A DNA stretch of 64,000 bases, taken from assembly GCA_046330285.1 (NCBI GenBank), contig JAXLSX010000002.1, forward strand, positions 1 to 64,000, given 5' to 3'. Made by a program: the position numbers and the translations under genes. Source of the stretch: RHKX01 sp046330285. GTDB lineage: Bacteria; Actinomycetota; Thermoleophilia; Solirubrobacterales; 70-9. A model generated the notes under the pieces. It saw only the letters and a list, made by a program, of their open reading frames with translations. It was not told where the DNA came from and made no database searches. This document shows, piece by piece, positions 1-9,393 of this stretch; position 1 is the stretch's first letter, and each line of letters begins with the position of its first letter.

Positions 1-557
1 ACTGCTCGCTCGCCGACGCCGAGACCGGCAAGAACGCGTTCGCCGCCGACCAGGCGATGTTCGACCACTTCATCGCGGGCCAGATCGCCTGCATGCGAGA
101 GATGACGCTGATGTTCGCCCCCTACGTCAACTCCTACAAGCGCTTCGCCGAGGGCTCGTTCGCCCCGACGGCGGTCGCCTGGGGCCACGACAACCGGACC
201 TGCTCGCTGCGCGTGGTCGGTCACGGCGAGGGCCTGCGGGTCGAGAACCGGCTGCCCGGTGCCGACGTCAACCCCTACCTGGCGCTGAGCGCCATGATCG
301 CGGCCGGGCTGCACGGGATCGACGCGGAACTGCCCCTCGAGCCGCCTCTCGAGGGCAACGCGTACGCCTCCGAGGCGCCGCGGGTCTCGACCAACCTCTA
401 CGACTCCCGCGACCTCTTCGGCGCCAGCGAGGTGGCGCGCGAGGCGTTCGGGGAGGAGGTCGTCGACCACTACCTGAACCGGGCCCGGATCGAGCTTCGC
501 GCCGCCGAGGCCGCGGTCACCGATTTCGACCTCTACCGGGGCTTCGAGAGACTCTGA
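1..557 (+). CDS. glutamine synthetase family ligase, C-terminal part (5' truncated)
   Basis: C-terminal part of a glutamine synthetase-fold ligase; the gene begins before the window. The frame starts at base 3 and runs 184 codons to TGA at 555-557, roughly 40% of a usual 450-residue enzyme. Seen: NSYKR, WGHDNRT and ENRLPGADVNPY, blocks of the catalytic barrel that contact glutamate and ATP. The next genes are a PuuD-like gamma-glutamyl-GABA hydrolase (7 nt away) and an aldehyde dehydrogenase. By inference the ligase is therefore a gamma-glutamylpolyamine synthetase (PuuA type, joining glutamate to putrescine with ATP) rather than the ammonium-assimilating GlnA. The missing N-terminus prevents a firm choice. 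Confidence 0.85.
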   Translation, partial: CSLADAETGKNAFAADQAMFDHFIAGQIACMREMTLMFAPYVNSYKRFAEGSFAPTAVAWGHDNRTCSLRVVGHGEGLRVENRLPGADVNPYLALSAMIAAGLHGIDAELPLEPPLEGNAYASEAPRVSTNLYDSRDLFGASEVAREAFGEEVVDHYLNRARIELRAAEAAVTDFDLYRGFERL

Positions 558-564
558 CGGGTCG

Positions 565-1290
565 ATGAGCCGGCCCGTGATCGGCATCTGCGCCGCCGTC
601 GAGCAGGCGCGCTGGGCATCCTGGGACGTCGTGGTGGCGATGGCTCCGCGCACGTACGCGACCGCGGTCCAGGCCGCCGGCGGGATCGCGGCGATCCTGC
701 CGCCCGATCCCGCGGTGACAGCCGACCCCGACCTACTGCTCGACCGGATCGACGGCCTGCTCCTTGCGGGCGGCTCCGACATCGACCCGGCCGTCTACGG
801 GGCCGAGCCGGCTCCGGAGACCGCCGGTCAGCGCATCGACCGCGACGAGTTCGAGCTCGCGCTGCTGCGGCGGGCGATCGAGCGCGACATGCCGGCCCTC
901 GGGATCTGCCGCGGGATGCAGATGCTCAACGTCGCCTGCGGCGGCACCATCGACCAGCACATCCCGAACCGGCTCGGCGGTGCCGCCCGCCATCGCGAGG
1001 TCCCCGGGACGTTCAGCGACCACGAGGTCGAGATCGAGGCCGGGTCGCTGGCCGCCCGGGCCGTCGCCGCCGAGCGGGCGGCGATCAAGTCCCACCACCA
1101 CCAGGGGGTCGACCGGCTCGGCGACGGGCTCGCGGTGAGCGCGCGCTCGGCCGACGACGACGAGATCGAGGCGATCGAGATGCCGGCGAGCCGGTACGCC
1201 CTCGGCGTGCTCTGGCACCCTGAGGAGGATGTCAGCTCGAAGGTGATCGCATCGCTGGTCGCCGCAGCCGAAGTGGAGGTGAATCGATGA
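565..1290 (+). CDS. puuD: gamma-glutamyl-gamma-aminobutyrate hydrolase family protein (class I amidotransferase fold)
   Basis: Predicted cytosolic hydrolase of 241 residues that frees GABA from gamma-glutamyl-GABA in the glutamylated putrescine pathway. The class I glutaminase triad is visible: nucleophile Cys115 in LGICRGMQ, and His218 and Glu220 in LWHPEE. The GGSDIDP block near residue 70 is typical of the PuuD (peptidase C26) family. It starts with ATG 7 nt after the ligase stop and its stop overlaps the ATG of the aldehyde dehydrogenase (ATGA), so the genes are co-transcribed. The exact substrate is inferred from family and neighbours; another gamma-glutamyl amide is possible. Confidence 0.85.
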   Translation: MSRPVIGICAAVEQARWASWDVVVAMAPRTYATAVQAAGGIAAILPPDPAVTADPDLLLDRIDGLLLAGGSDIDPAVYGAEPAPETAGQRIDRDEFELALLRRAIERDMPALGICRGMQMLNVACGGTIDQHIPNRLGGAARHREVPGTFSDHEVEIEAGSLAARAVAAERAAIKSHHHQGVDRLGDGLAVSARSADDDEIEAIEMPASRYALGVLWHPEEDVSSKVIASLVAAAEVEVNR

Positions 1291-2648
1291 TCGAGGTGGT
1301 CGAGCCGGCCAGAGCCGAGGTGATGGCGGAGGTGCCGCGCGCAGGGGCGGAGGAGGTCGACGCCGCCGTCGCCCGCGCCAAGGCCGCCTTCCCCGCCTGG
1401 CGCGCGGTCGCCCCCGGCGATCGCGCCGCACTGATGCGGGCGCTCGCCGACCGCATCGAGAGTCGCGCGGGCGATCTCGCGGTCCTCGAGGCGCGCAACG
1501 CCGGCAAGCCGATCTCCGACGCCCGCGGCGAGATCGGGATGGTCGTCGAGTGCTTCCGCTACTACGCCGGCGCCCCCGAGCGGCTGCTCGGGCAGACGAT
1601 CCCGGTCGCGGGCGGGGTCGACATGACCTTCCGCGAGCCGCTCGGAGTCGTCGGGCTGATCGTGCCCTGGAACTTCCCGCTCGTCATCACCTCCTGGAAG
1701 ACGGCACCGGCGCTCGCCGCCGGCAACACCGTGGTCCTGAAGCCGGCCGAGCTGACGCCACTGACCGCGATCGAGCTCGAGCGGATCGCGCTCGACGCCG
1801 GTCTGCCCGAGGGCGTCCTCAACGTCGTCGCCGGGCCCGGCTCGGTCTGCGGGCAGCGTCTGGTCGAGCATCCCGACGTCGCCAAGATCGCCTTCACCGG
1901 CTCAACCGAGGTCGGGCGCGGGATCGCCGCCGGGGCGGCGCAGACGATCAAGCGGGTGACGCTCGAGCTCGGCGGCAAGTCCGCCAACCTCGTCTTCGCG
2001 GACGCCGACATCGAGGCCGCGGCCGCGGCGGCGCCATTCGCCGTCTTCGGCAACGCCGGCCAGGACTGCTGCGCCCGCTCCCGGATCCTCGTCCAGCGCG
2101 AGGCGATCGACGACTTCATGGCGGCGCTCGAGCGAACGGTGAAGTCGATGGTCGTCGGCGATCCACTTGACGAGGCCACGCAGATGGGACCGCTGATCTC
2201 CGCCTCACACCGCGAGACGGTCGCGTCGTTTCTCGACGGCGAGGTGCCGGTCGCGTTCCGCGGCGAGGCTCCCGACGGGCCCGGGTTCTGGTTCCCGCCG
2301 ACGGTCCTCGAGCCGACCACCAACGACGTCCGCGCGGCCCGTGAGGAGATCTTCGGGCCGATCGTCGCGGTGATCCCGTTCTCCGGCGAGGACGAGGCCG
2401 TCGCGATCGCCAACGACACGATCTACGGGCTCTCGGGCTCGGTCTGGAGCGGCGACGGCGGCCGGGCGCTGCGCGTGGCGCGCGCCCTCGACACCGGCGT
2501 GATCTCGATCAACTCGAACTCGTCGGTGCGGGTCTCGACCCCGTTCGGCGGCTTCAAGCAGTCCGGCGTCGGTCGCGAACTGGGCCCCGACGCGCTCGAT
2601 CACTACACCGACGTCAAGAACGTCTACTACGCAACCGAGGAGGGTTAG
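1287..2648 (+). CDS. NAD(P)-dependent aldehyde dehydrogenase (PuuC/aminobutyraldehyde dehydrogenase-like)
   Basis: Aldehyde dehydrogenase of 453 residues, slightly shorter than the usual 480-500. Seen: VPWNFPL and KPAELTPLTA for the cofactor, FTGSTEVG, the general-base Glu227 in LELGGKS, catalytic Cys261 in AGQDCCARSR, EEIFGPI and the C-terminal TPFGGFKQSG block. It overlaps the preceding hydrolase by 4 nt. In this operon it most plausibly oxidises gamma-glutamyl-gamma-aminobutyraldehyde or 4-aminobutyraldehyde to the acid. The family cannot be split by eye among betaine, aminobutyr- and glutamyl-aminobutyraldehyde enzymes. Confidence 0.9.
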   Translation: MIEVVEPARAEVMAEVPRAGAEEVDAAVARAKAAFPAWRAVAPGDRAALMRALADRIESRAGDLAVLEARNAGKPISDARGEIGMVVECFRYYAGAPERLLGQTIPVAGGVDMTFREPLGVVGLIVPWNFPLVITSWKTAPALAAGNTVVLKPAELTPLTAIELERIALDAGLPEGVLNVVAGPGSVCGQRLVEHPDVAKIAFTGSTEVGRGIAAGAAQTIKRVTLELGGKSANLVFADADIEAAAAAAPFAVFGNAGQDCCARSRILVQREAIDDFMAALERTVKSMVVGDPLDEATQMGPLISASHRETVASFLDGEVPVAFRGEAPDGPGFWFPPTVLEPTTNDVRAAREEIFGPIVAVIPFSGEDEAVAIANDTIYGLSGSVWSGDGGRALRVARALDTGVISINSNSSVRVSTPFGGFKQSGVGRELGPDALDHYTDVKNVYYATEEG

Positions 2649-2651
2649 CTG

Positions 2652-3431
2652 ATGGCCGAACGTCCGGGACGACTCGAGGGCAAGGTCTGCGTCATCACCG
2701 GCGCGGCGAGCGGGATCGGCGCCGAGACCGCCCGCCTGTTCGCCGCTGAGGGTGCCCATGCCGTCGGAGTCGATCTGGCCGAGGGCTCGGAGGGGGAGAT
2801 GACGATCGTCGCCGACGTCACCGATCCCGAGCAGGTCGAGGGCATGTACGCCCAGGCCCGGGAGCGCTACGGGAGGATCGACGTGCTCTTCAACAACGCC
2901 GGGATCAATCCGCCCGAGGACGCGTCGATCCTCGACACCAGCCTCGAGGTCTTCCAGAAGGTGCAGGACGTCAACCTCCGCAGCGTCTTCCTCTGCTGCA
3001 AGTACGGGATTCCGCACCTGCTGGAGAACGAGAACGGTGGGTCGGTGATCAACACCGCCTCGTTCGTCGCCGTCATGGGGGCGGCCGTCTCGCAGATCTC
3101 CTACACGGCGTCGAAGGGGGCGGTCCTGGCGATGTCGCGGGAGCTCGGTGTCGAGTTCGCGCATCGCGGCGTCCGCGTCAACTCGCTCTGCCCGGGCCCG
3201 GTCGACACGCCGCTTCTGCAGGAGCTGTTCGCGAGTGACCCGAAGAAGGCGGCGCGGCGACTGGTCCACCTCCCGTTCGGGCGCTTCGCTCTCGCCAAGG
3301 AGATCGCCAACGGCGCCCTGTTCCTCGCCGGCGACGAGAGCTCCTATGTCACCGCGTCGAGCTTCCTCGTCGACGGCGGCCTCTCGCAGGCCTACCTGAC
3401 GCCGGACGCGAGTGACGATCCGCAGTACTGA
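2652..3431 (+). CDS. SDR family oxidoreductase
   Basis: Classical short-chain dehydrogenase/reductase of 259 residues. Nucleotide-binding TGAASGIG lies near the N-terminus, NNAG follows in the middle, and the catalytic pair is Tyr151 and Lys155 in YTASK. PGPVDTPLL closes the substrate loop. The ATG lies 3 nt after the aldehyde dehydrogenase stop, so it belongs to the same polyamine/GABA operon. Its substrate is not evident; reduction of a semialdehyde or an unrelated alcohol oxidation are both possible. Its last bases approach the hisIE leader, and no terminator was seen between them. Confidence 0.88.
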   Translation: MAERPGRLEGKVCVITGAASGIGAETARLFAAEGAHAVGVDLAEGSEGEMTIVADVTDPEQVEGMYAQARERYGRIDVLFNNAGINPPEDASILDTSLEVFQKVQDVNLRSVFLCCKYGIPHLLENENGGSVINTASFVAVMGAAVSQISYTASKGAVLAMSRELGVEFAHRGVRVNSLCPGPVDTPLLQELFASDPKKAARRLVHLPFGRFALAKEIANGALFLAGDESSYVTASSFLVDGGLSQAYLTPDASDDPQY

Positions 3432-3468
3432 CGCCTTCCGGCCCGGGGGCGGGCCTAGACTGACGCGC

Positions 3469-4089
3469 ATGATCGACGAGATCGTCTTCGATGAGCGGGG
3501 GCTCGCCCCATGCGTGATCCAGGACGCCGGCACCGGCGAGGTCCTGACGCTCGCGTGGGTGAACGCCGAGTCGCTGCAGCGCACGGTCGAGACCGGAGAG
3601 ATGCACCTCTGGAGCCGCTCCCGCGACGAGCTCTGGCACAAGGGCGCGACGTCGGGGAACGTCCAGCGCGTGCGCGAGCTCCGCTACGACTGCGATGCGG
3701 ACGCGGTCCTGGCGCTGGTCGATCCCGCGGGCCCGGCCTGTCATACGGGCGAGCGGACCTGCTTCTTTCGCGCCGCCGACGGCGATCCGCAGCCGACGGC
3801 GCACGAGGCGCTGCCGGTCCTCGAGCGGACGATCGCCGCGCGCCGCGACGACGCGCCGGAGGGCTCCTACACGGCGAAGCTGCTGGCCGACCCCGAGCTG
3901 ACCGGCGAGAAGGTGCGCGAGGAGGCCGACGAGGTCGCCCGCGCCGTCGCCGGCGAGTCCGACGAACGCGTCGCGGAGGAGTCCGCCGACCTTCTCTACC
4001 ACCTGGAGGTCGCCCTGGCCTCCCGAGGCCTCGGGATCGAGGGCGCATTCGAGGTGCTCAACCGGCGGCGCGGCGACCGATCGCCTTGA
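3469..4089 (+). CDS. hisIE: bifunctional phosphoribosyl-AMP cyclohydrolase / phosphoribosyl-ATP pyrophosphatase
   Basis: Catalyses histidine biosynthesis steps 2 and 3. The N-terminal HisI domain (about residues 1-105) shows LTLAWVN, LWSRSRDELWHKGATSG and the metal-binding cysteines of CDADAV and ACHTG. The C-terminal HisE domain (about 115-206) shows KLLADPELTGEKVREEADE and EESADLLYHL. The ATG at 3469 begins MIDEIVFDERG, matching the family start; an in-frame ATG 57 nt upstream would overlap the SDR gene and is less likely. Its TGA overlaps the TTG start of trpE, so the two are probably translationally coupled. Confidence 0.93.
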   Translation: MIDEIVFDERGLAPCVIQDAGTGEVLTLAWVNAESLQRTVETGEMHLWSRSRDELWHKGATSGNVQRVRELRYDCDADAVLALVDPAGPACHTGERTCFFRAADGDPQPTAHEALPVLERTIAARRDDAPEGSYTAKLLADPELTGEKVREEADEVARAVAGESDERVAEESADLLYHLEVALASRGLGIEGAFEVLNRRRGDRSP

Positions 4090-5581
4090 CGCCCGCCCGG
4101 ACCACTCTCGAGCGGGCGCGCGAGCTCGCGGCGGACGGTAACGTCGTCCCGATCGTCGAGACCTTCGTCGGCGACACCGAGACCCCGGTCTCCGCGTTTC
4201 TCAAGCTCCGCGGCGAAGCGCCGTCGTTCCTGCTCGAGTCGGCCGAGCAGGGCGGCCGCCTCGGGCGCTATTCCTTCCTCGGCTTCAGCCCGCACCTGCA
4301 GCTCCGCTGGACCGGCGGGGAGCTGCTCGAGTGGGAGGGAGCCGCCTCGACCGATGCGGAGCCGACGCGCCGGACGCCGGCGCCGGACCCATACGGCGCC
4401 GTGGCCGAGGCCCTCGGGCGCTTCGGGCTCGCCGACGCCGACGAGATCCCGTTCGCCGGCGGCGCAGTCGGCCTCTTCGGGTACGACCTCGTCCGGACCG
4501 TCGAGCCGCTCGGCGATCCGAATCCCGATCCGCTCGGATTGCCCGACCTGGCGCTGATGGTCTGTGAGCTGATCGTCGCCTTCGACCACCACCAGCACGA
4601 GGTCTCGATCATCGCCCTCGCGTTCGCCGGCGACGGCATCGATGCCGCCTACGAGCGCGCCGCCGGACTGATCGACGAGGCCCGGGACCACCTCCGGGGG
4701 GCCATCCCCGAGCCGCCGGCCGCGAGCGCTCCCGGCGGCGAGGTCGAGTGGAAGTCGAACATGACCCGCGAGCAGTTCGAGGCGAACGTGGCGCGGATCG
4801 TCGAGTACATCCGGGCCGGCGACGCGTTCCAGGTCGTGCCCTCGCAGCGATTCACGGCCGAGTGCCCGGTCGAGGCGTTCTCGATCTACCGCGGGTTGCG
4901 GGCGGTCAACCCGTCGCCCTACATGTACTTCCTCGACTTCGGGGACTTCGAGATCTCCGGCGCCTCGCCGGAGCCTCTGGTCAAGGTCACCGGTCGCCGG
5001 GTCGAGACCCGTCCGATCGCGGGCACCTACCCGCGCGGAGAGGACGAGGAGGAGGACCGCGCGAACGCCGAGCGCCTGCTCGCCGATCCGAAGGAGCGCG
5101 CCGAGCACGTGATGCTCGTCGACCTCGGCCGCAACGACCTCGGCCGCGTCTCCGAGTACGGCACCGTCGTCGTCGACGAGCTGATGGCGGTGGAGACCTA
5201 CAGCCACGTCCTCCACATCGTCAGCCGCGTGTCCGGCCGTCTCCGCGAGGGGCTCGGGGCGATGGACGTTCTGCGCTCGGCGCTGCCGGCGGGAACGCTG
5301 TCGGGGGCGCCGAAGGTCCGGGCGATGCAGATCATCGACGAAGTCGAGCCGCACAAGCGCTGTTCCTACGGCGGCGCGATCGGCTATCTCGACTTCCGCG
5401 GCGACCTCGACGTCGCGATCCATATCCGCACGGTCGTCGTCAAGGACGGGCTCGCCCACGTGCAGGCCGGCGGCGGCACGGTCGCCGACGCCAAGCCCGA
5501 CTACGAGTACCGCGAGTCGCTGCAGAAGGCGAAGGCGATCTTCCGCGCGGTCGACGTCGCGGCCGAGCATCCGGAGTGGGG

Positions 5582-5585
<4 letters not shown>
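4086..5585 (+). CDS. trpE: anthranilate synthase component I
   Basis: Converts chorismate to anthranilate with ammonia supplied by TrpG; first committed step of tryptophan synthesis. 499 residues from a TTG start at 4086 that overlaps the hisIE stop (TTGA); no ATG or GTG fits better because the conserved N-terminus begins a few residues later. Seen: LESAEQGG near residue 45 (the usual tryptophan feedback site), PSPYMYFLDF, RPIAGTYPRG, DLGRNDLGRV, LPAGTLSGAPK and the C-terminal IRTVVVKDG and AGGGTVADAK blocks. It overlaps trpG by 4 nt. Component I of aminodeoxychorismate synthase is the nearest alternative, excluded by the trp neighbours. Confidence 0.95.
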
Positions 5586-6160
<575 letters not shown>

Positions 6161-6184
6161 GAGACTGACGCGCCCGAGGCCGCG

Positions 6185-7216
6185 ATGCCGAACGAGATCC
6201 TGACCCGCGCCATCGATGCCGTCTGCTCCGGAGAGCACCTGACGGCCGATCACGCCTCGGCGGTGCTCGCCGAGATCATGGAGGGCCGCGCCGGCGAGGT
6301 ACAGACGGGGGCCTTCCTGGTCGCCCTGCGAGCCAAGGGCGAGACGGTCCCGGAGCTGATCGGGCTCGCCCGGACCATGCGCGAGCTCGCATCTCACGTC
6401 GAGACCGGGCGGACCGACCTCGTCGATACCGCCGGCACCGGCGGAGGACCGTCGACGTTCAACGTCTCGACGACCGCCGCCCTGATCGCCGCCGGGGCGG
6501 GCTGCGCGGTCGCCAAGCACGGAAACCGCTCGAGCACGTCGAGGTCGGGGTCCGCCGACATGCTCGAAGCCCTCGGCGTCGAGATCGCGCCGACGCCGGA
6601 GCAGGTGGGCGAGGCGATCCGGCAGACCGGCTTCGGCTTCATGTTCGCCCCGGCCCATCACGCTGCGATGAAGCACGTCGTCCCGGTCCGCCGCGAGCTC
6701 GCCGTCAGGACGATCTTCAACTTCCTGGGACCGCTCACGAACCCGGCCGGCGCGACCCGACAGCTCCTCGGCGTCTCCGACCGCCGGTATCAGGAGACGA
6801 TCGCCGAGGCCCTCGCCGGGCTCGGTTGCGACCACGCGCTCGTGGTCACCGCCGAGGAGGGGCTCGACGAGATCTCGATCGCCGGCCCGACCCGGGTCAT
6901 CGAGGTCCGCGACGGCGGGACCAGCGAGTGGTTCGTCGAGCCCGGCGACTTCGGGATCCCCGAGGCCCCGCTCGAGGCGATCGCGGGCGGCGAGCCCGAG
7001 GAGAACGCCGACGTCGCGAAGGCGGTGCTGGCCGGCGAGGACGGCCCCGCGGCGGACATCTCCGTGCTCAACGCCGGTGCCGCGATCTACGTCGGCGGCG
7101 CCGCCGCCGACATCGGAACCGGGGTCGAGGCGGCCCGCGAGGCGATCGACTCCGGCGCCGCCGCCGGCGTCCTCCGCCGGCTGATCGAGATGGGCGCCCC
7201 GCGCCAGGACGGGTGA
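6185..7216 (+). CDS. trpD: anthranilate phosphoribosyltransferase
   Basis: Transfers phosphoribosyl from PRPP to anthranilate. 343 residues, normal for the family. Seen: DTAGTGGG, the PRPP/pyrophosphate glycine loop; NVSTTAALIAAGAG; KHGNRSSTSRSGSAD, the anthranilate and Mg2+ region; and FNFLGPLTNPA. The ATG follows trpG by 24 nt on the same strand. No fusion to trpG is present, unlike in enteric bacteria. Confidence 0.95.
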   Translation: MPNEILTRAIDAVCSGEHLTADHASAVLAEIMEGRAGEVQTGAFLVALRAKGETVPELIGLARTMRELASHVETGRTDLVDTAGTGGGPSTFNVSTTAALIAAGAGCAVAKHGNRSSTSRSGSADMLEALGVEIAPTPEQVGEAIRQTGFGFMFAPAHHAAMKHVVPVRRELAVRTIFNFLGPLTNPAGATRQLLGVSDRRYQETIAEALAGLGCDHALVVTAEEGLDEISIAGPTRVIEVRDGGTSEWFVEPGDFGIPEAPLEAIAGGEPEENADVAKAVLAGEDGPAADISVLNAGAAIYVGGAAADIGTGVEAAREAIDSGAAAGVLRRLIEMGAPRQDG

Positions 7217-7258
7217 CGCGGCCTCGCCGCCGCCCCGGATCGGTAGCCTCCCGCTCGG

Positions 7259-8074
7259 ATGAGCAAGCTGGATCAGCTCGTCGACGCGGCGCGTGACGGC
7301 GTTCGCAGACGCAGTGCCGAAAAACCCGGCGACGAGCTCCGCTCGCGACTCGCCGGACGCGGCGGACACCGCCCCTTCAAGGAGGCCCTCGTCCGGCCGA
7401 GCCTCTCGGTGATCGCGGAGTTCAAGCGCGGCTCACCCTCGGCCGGGGCCATCAATCCCGACGCCGACGTCACAGCCGTCGTCGGCGCCTATGAGCGCGG
7501 CGGAGCGGCGGCGATCTCGGTCCTCACCGACGAGCCCCACTTCCACGGCTCGCTCGCCGACCTCGAGGCTGCTCGCGGAGCGACCGCGCTGCCGATCCTC
7601 CGCAAGGACTTCATCGTCGATCCCTACCAGCTCTGGGAGGCATCGCTCGCCGGGGCCGACGCGGTGCTCCTGATCGTCGCTGCGCTCGCCGACGAGGACC
7701 TTCGCCTGCTCTACGACGAGGCCACCGCCGTCGATCTCGACTGCATGATCGAGGTCCACGACGAGCTCGACCTCGAACGGGCCCTGAAGCTCGACCCGGA
7801 CGTGATCGGGATCAACAACCGCAACCTCGGCGACCTCACCGTCGACACGGCGACGACCCCCGAGCTGATCACCGACGTACCGGCGGGGAAGACCGTCGTC
7901 GCGGAGTCCGGCTACACCGATCCGGCCCAGGTCGAGGAGCTCGAGCGGATCGGCGTCGACGCCGTCCTGATCGGCGAGTCGCTGATGCGGTCGGGCGACC
8001 CGGAGGCTGCCGTCCGCGACCTCGTCTCGGACGAGGAGCGCACGCGCGAGCACCTGTTCAGCGACGAGCGCTGA
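7259..8074 (+). CDS. trpC: indole-3-glycerol phosphate synthase
   Basis: Closes the indole ring of carboxyphenylaminodeoxyribulose phosphate. 271-residue TIM barrel with IAEFKRGSPSAG at the first catalytic lysine, SVLTDEPHFHGS, LRKDFIVDPYQ at the second lysine, MIEVHDE, GINNRNL, ESGY and the phosphate-binding VLIGESLMR. Not fused to trpF. It lies 42 nt after trpD. Its stop codon lies within a perfect 16-bp palindrome, and the next gene is not trpF but a protease. Confidence 0.95.
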   Translation: MSKLDQLVDAARDGVRRRSAEKPGDELRSRLAGRGGHRPFKEALVRPSLSVIAEFKRGSPSAGAINPDADVTAVVGAYERGGAAAISVLTDEPHFHGSLADLEAARGATALPILRKDFIVDPYQLWEASLAGADAVLLIVAALADEDLRLLYDEATAVDLDCMIEVHDELDLERALKLDPDVIGINNRNLGDLTVDTATTPELITDVPAGKTVVAESGYTDPAQVEELERIGVDAVLIGESLMRSGDPEAAVRDLVSDEERTREHLFSDER

Positions 8075-8085
8075 ACGCGTTCAGC
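8070..8085. repeat. perfect 16-bp palindrome over the trpC stop codon
   Basis: GCTGAACGCGTTCAGC reads the same on both strands and includes the trpC TGA. As RNA it can form a 6-bp stem with a CGCG loop. A run of four T lies 16 nt further on, so it is not a canonical terminator. Bases 8075-8088 of this region recur upstream of the pspC gene. It may be an operator or a weak 3' hairpin; function unproven. Confidence 0.45.
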
Positions 8086-8088
8086 CTG
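8075..8088 (+). promoter_or_regulatory. 14-base motif ACGCGTTCAGCCTG upstream of htrA, shared with pspC
   Basis: The 14-mer occurs exactly both here, 76 nt before the htrA start, and at 22234-22247, 36 nt before the PspC gene. In each case a CACGGGA(G)AAG string follows. Both downstream genes are envelope-stress types, so a shared promoter or operator is possible. No recognised sigma-factor consensus could be assigned. Confidence 0.35.
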
Positions 8089-8164
8089 CACACGGGAAAG
8101 TTTTAGCCTCCGTTCAGAGCCTTTTTGGCAGCCGCTGAAGAAGGCCGCGCACCATGGCGCGGCT

Positions 8165-9352
8165 ATGAATCGACTCAAGACCTTCTTCCGCAGTTCCTTC
8201 GGCTCGGCCCTGCTCGGCGGCATCGTCGCCGTCGCGCTCGGCGTGGTCGCCATTGCGACCGGCATCGTCTCGGTCGACAACTCCTCCGGCTCGACCGTGG
8301 CCTCCTCGCCGCCGATCGCCACCGAGCCCGCCTCCGGCGACGGCCACACCGTCGGGCAGGTCTACCAGGACGACGCGCAGGGAGTCGCCTACATCGAGGC
8401 CGAGGAGAAGCCGACGGCTTCCGCCTCCCCGTTCGGTGCGCCGTCCGGTGGCGGCACCGCCACGGGCTCGGGCATCCTCATCGACTCCGACGGCCACGTG
8501 CTGACGAACGCGCACGTAGTCGACGGCTCCAGCTCGGTGACGGTCAAGTTCGGCGACGGCGATCCGCTGCCGGCGAAGGTCCTCGGGGTCGACGACTCGA
8601 CCGACGTCGCGGTCCTCGCCGTCGATCCCGGCGACGTCGATGCCCAGCCGCTTCAGCTCGGCGACTCCGACGCGGTGAAGGTCGGCGACGGGGCCATCGC
8701 GATCGGCAACCCCTACGGCCTCGATCGCACCGTCACCTCGGGCATCATCTCGGCGCTGCAGCGGCAGATCAGCGCGCCGAACGGATTCACGATCTCCGAC
8801 GTCATCCAGACCGACGCCGCGATCAACCCGGGCAACTCGGGCGGTCCGCTGATCGACTCCGACGGTCGCGTCATCGGCATCAACTCCCAGATCGCCACGG
8901 GCTCCGGCAGCAGCGGCTCCGTCGGGATCGGCTTCGCGGTCCCGATCAACACCGCCAAGAGCGTGGCCGAGCAGATCATCGACGGCGGCTCCGTCAAGCA
9001 CGCCTACCTCGGGATCGAGGGGGCGGACCTGAACAGCGAGCTGGCCAAGGTCCTCAACCTCGACGTCGACCAGGGCGTCCTGGTCCAGAAGGTGACCTCC
9101 GACGGTCCCGCGGCCGCCGCGGGCCTGCAGGCCGGCGACGCCACGGTCGCGATCGAGGGCGCGCAGGTCAAGGCCGGCGGCGACGTGATCACCGCGATCG
9201 ACGGCAAGCCGATCACCGGCATGGAGGATCTGATCGCCGCGATCAACGCCAAGCAGCCCGGCGACACGGTGACGCTGACGGTCCTACGCGGCGGGTCCTC
9301 GCAGGACATCGACGTCAAGCTGGCGGACCGCCCGGCATCGGTCCAGGGGTAG
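8165..9352 (+). CDS. HtrA/DegP-like membrane-anchored serine protease with PDZ domain
   Basis: 395-residue S1C serine protease for envelope protein quality control. An N-terminal hydrophobic segment (about residues 13-37) should anchor it with the protease outside the membrane. The triad is His117 (TNAHVV), Asp147 (STDVAVL) and Ser225 (NPGNSGGPL); IGNPYGLDRTVTSGIIS precedes the serine. A PDZ domain spans about 280-390, with YLGIEG at its start and GLQAGDATVAIEG inside. It sits between trpC and trpF on the same strand with 90 nt upstream and 361 nt downstream, so it interrupts the trp set and probably has its own promoter. Confidence 0.92.
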   Translation: MNRLKTFFRSSFGSALLGGIVAVALGVVAIATGIVSVDNSSGSTVASSPPIATEPASGDGHTVGQVYQDDAQGVAYIEAEEKPTASASPFGAPSGGGTATGSGILIDSDGHVLTNAHVVDGSSSVTVKFGDGDPLPAKVLGVDDSTDVAVLAVDPGDVDAQPLQLGDSDAVKVGDGAIAIGNPYGLDRTVTSGIISALQRQISAPNGFTISDVIQTDAAINPGNSGGPLIDSDGRVIGINSQIATGSGSSGSVGIGFAVPINTAKSVAEQIIDGGSVKHAYLGIEGADLNSELAKVLNLDVDQGVLVQKVTSDGPAAAAGLQAGDATVAIEGAQVKAGGDVITAIDGKPITGMEDLIAAINAKQPGDTVTLTVLRGGSSQDIDVKLADRPASVQG

Positions 9353-9393
9353 CCGTCTCCCTCAACGGCTCCGCGGGCCGGGTTCCACGAGTT

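Noticed and set aside
3432..3468. A trp attenuator, leader peptide or T-box before hisIE/trpE
   Set aside because: The gap is only 37 nt with no Trp-rich leader, no tRNA-binding T-box sequence and no hairpin pair.
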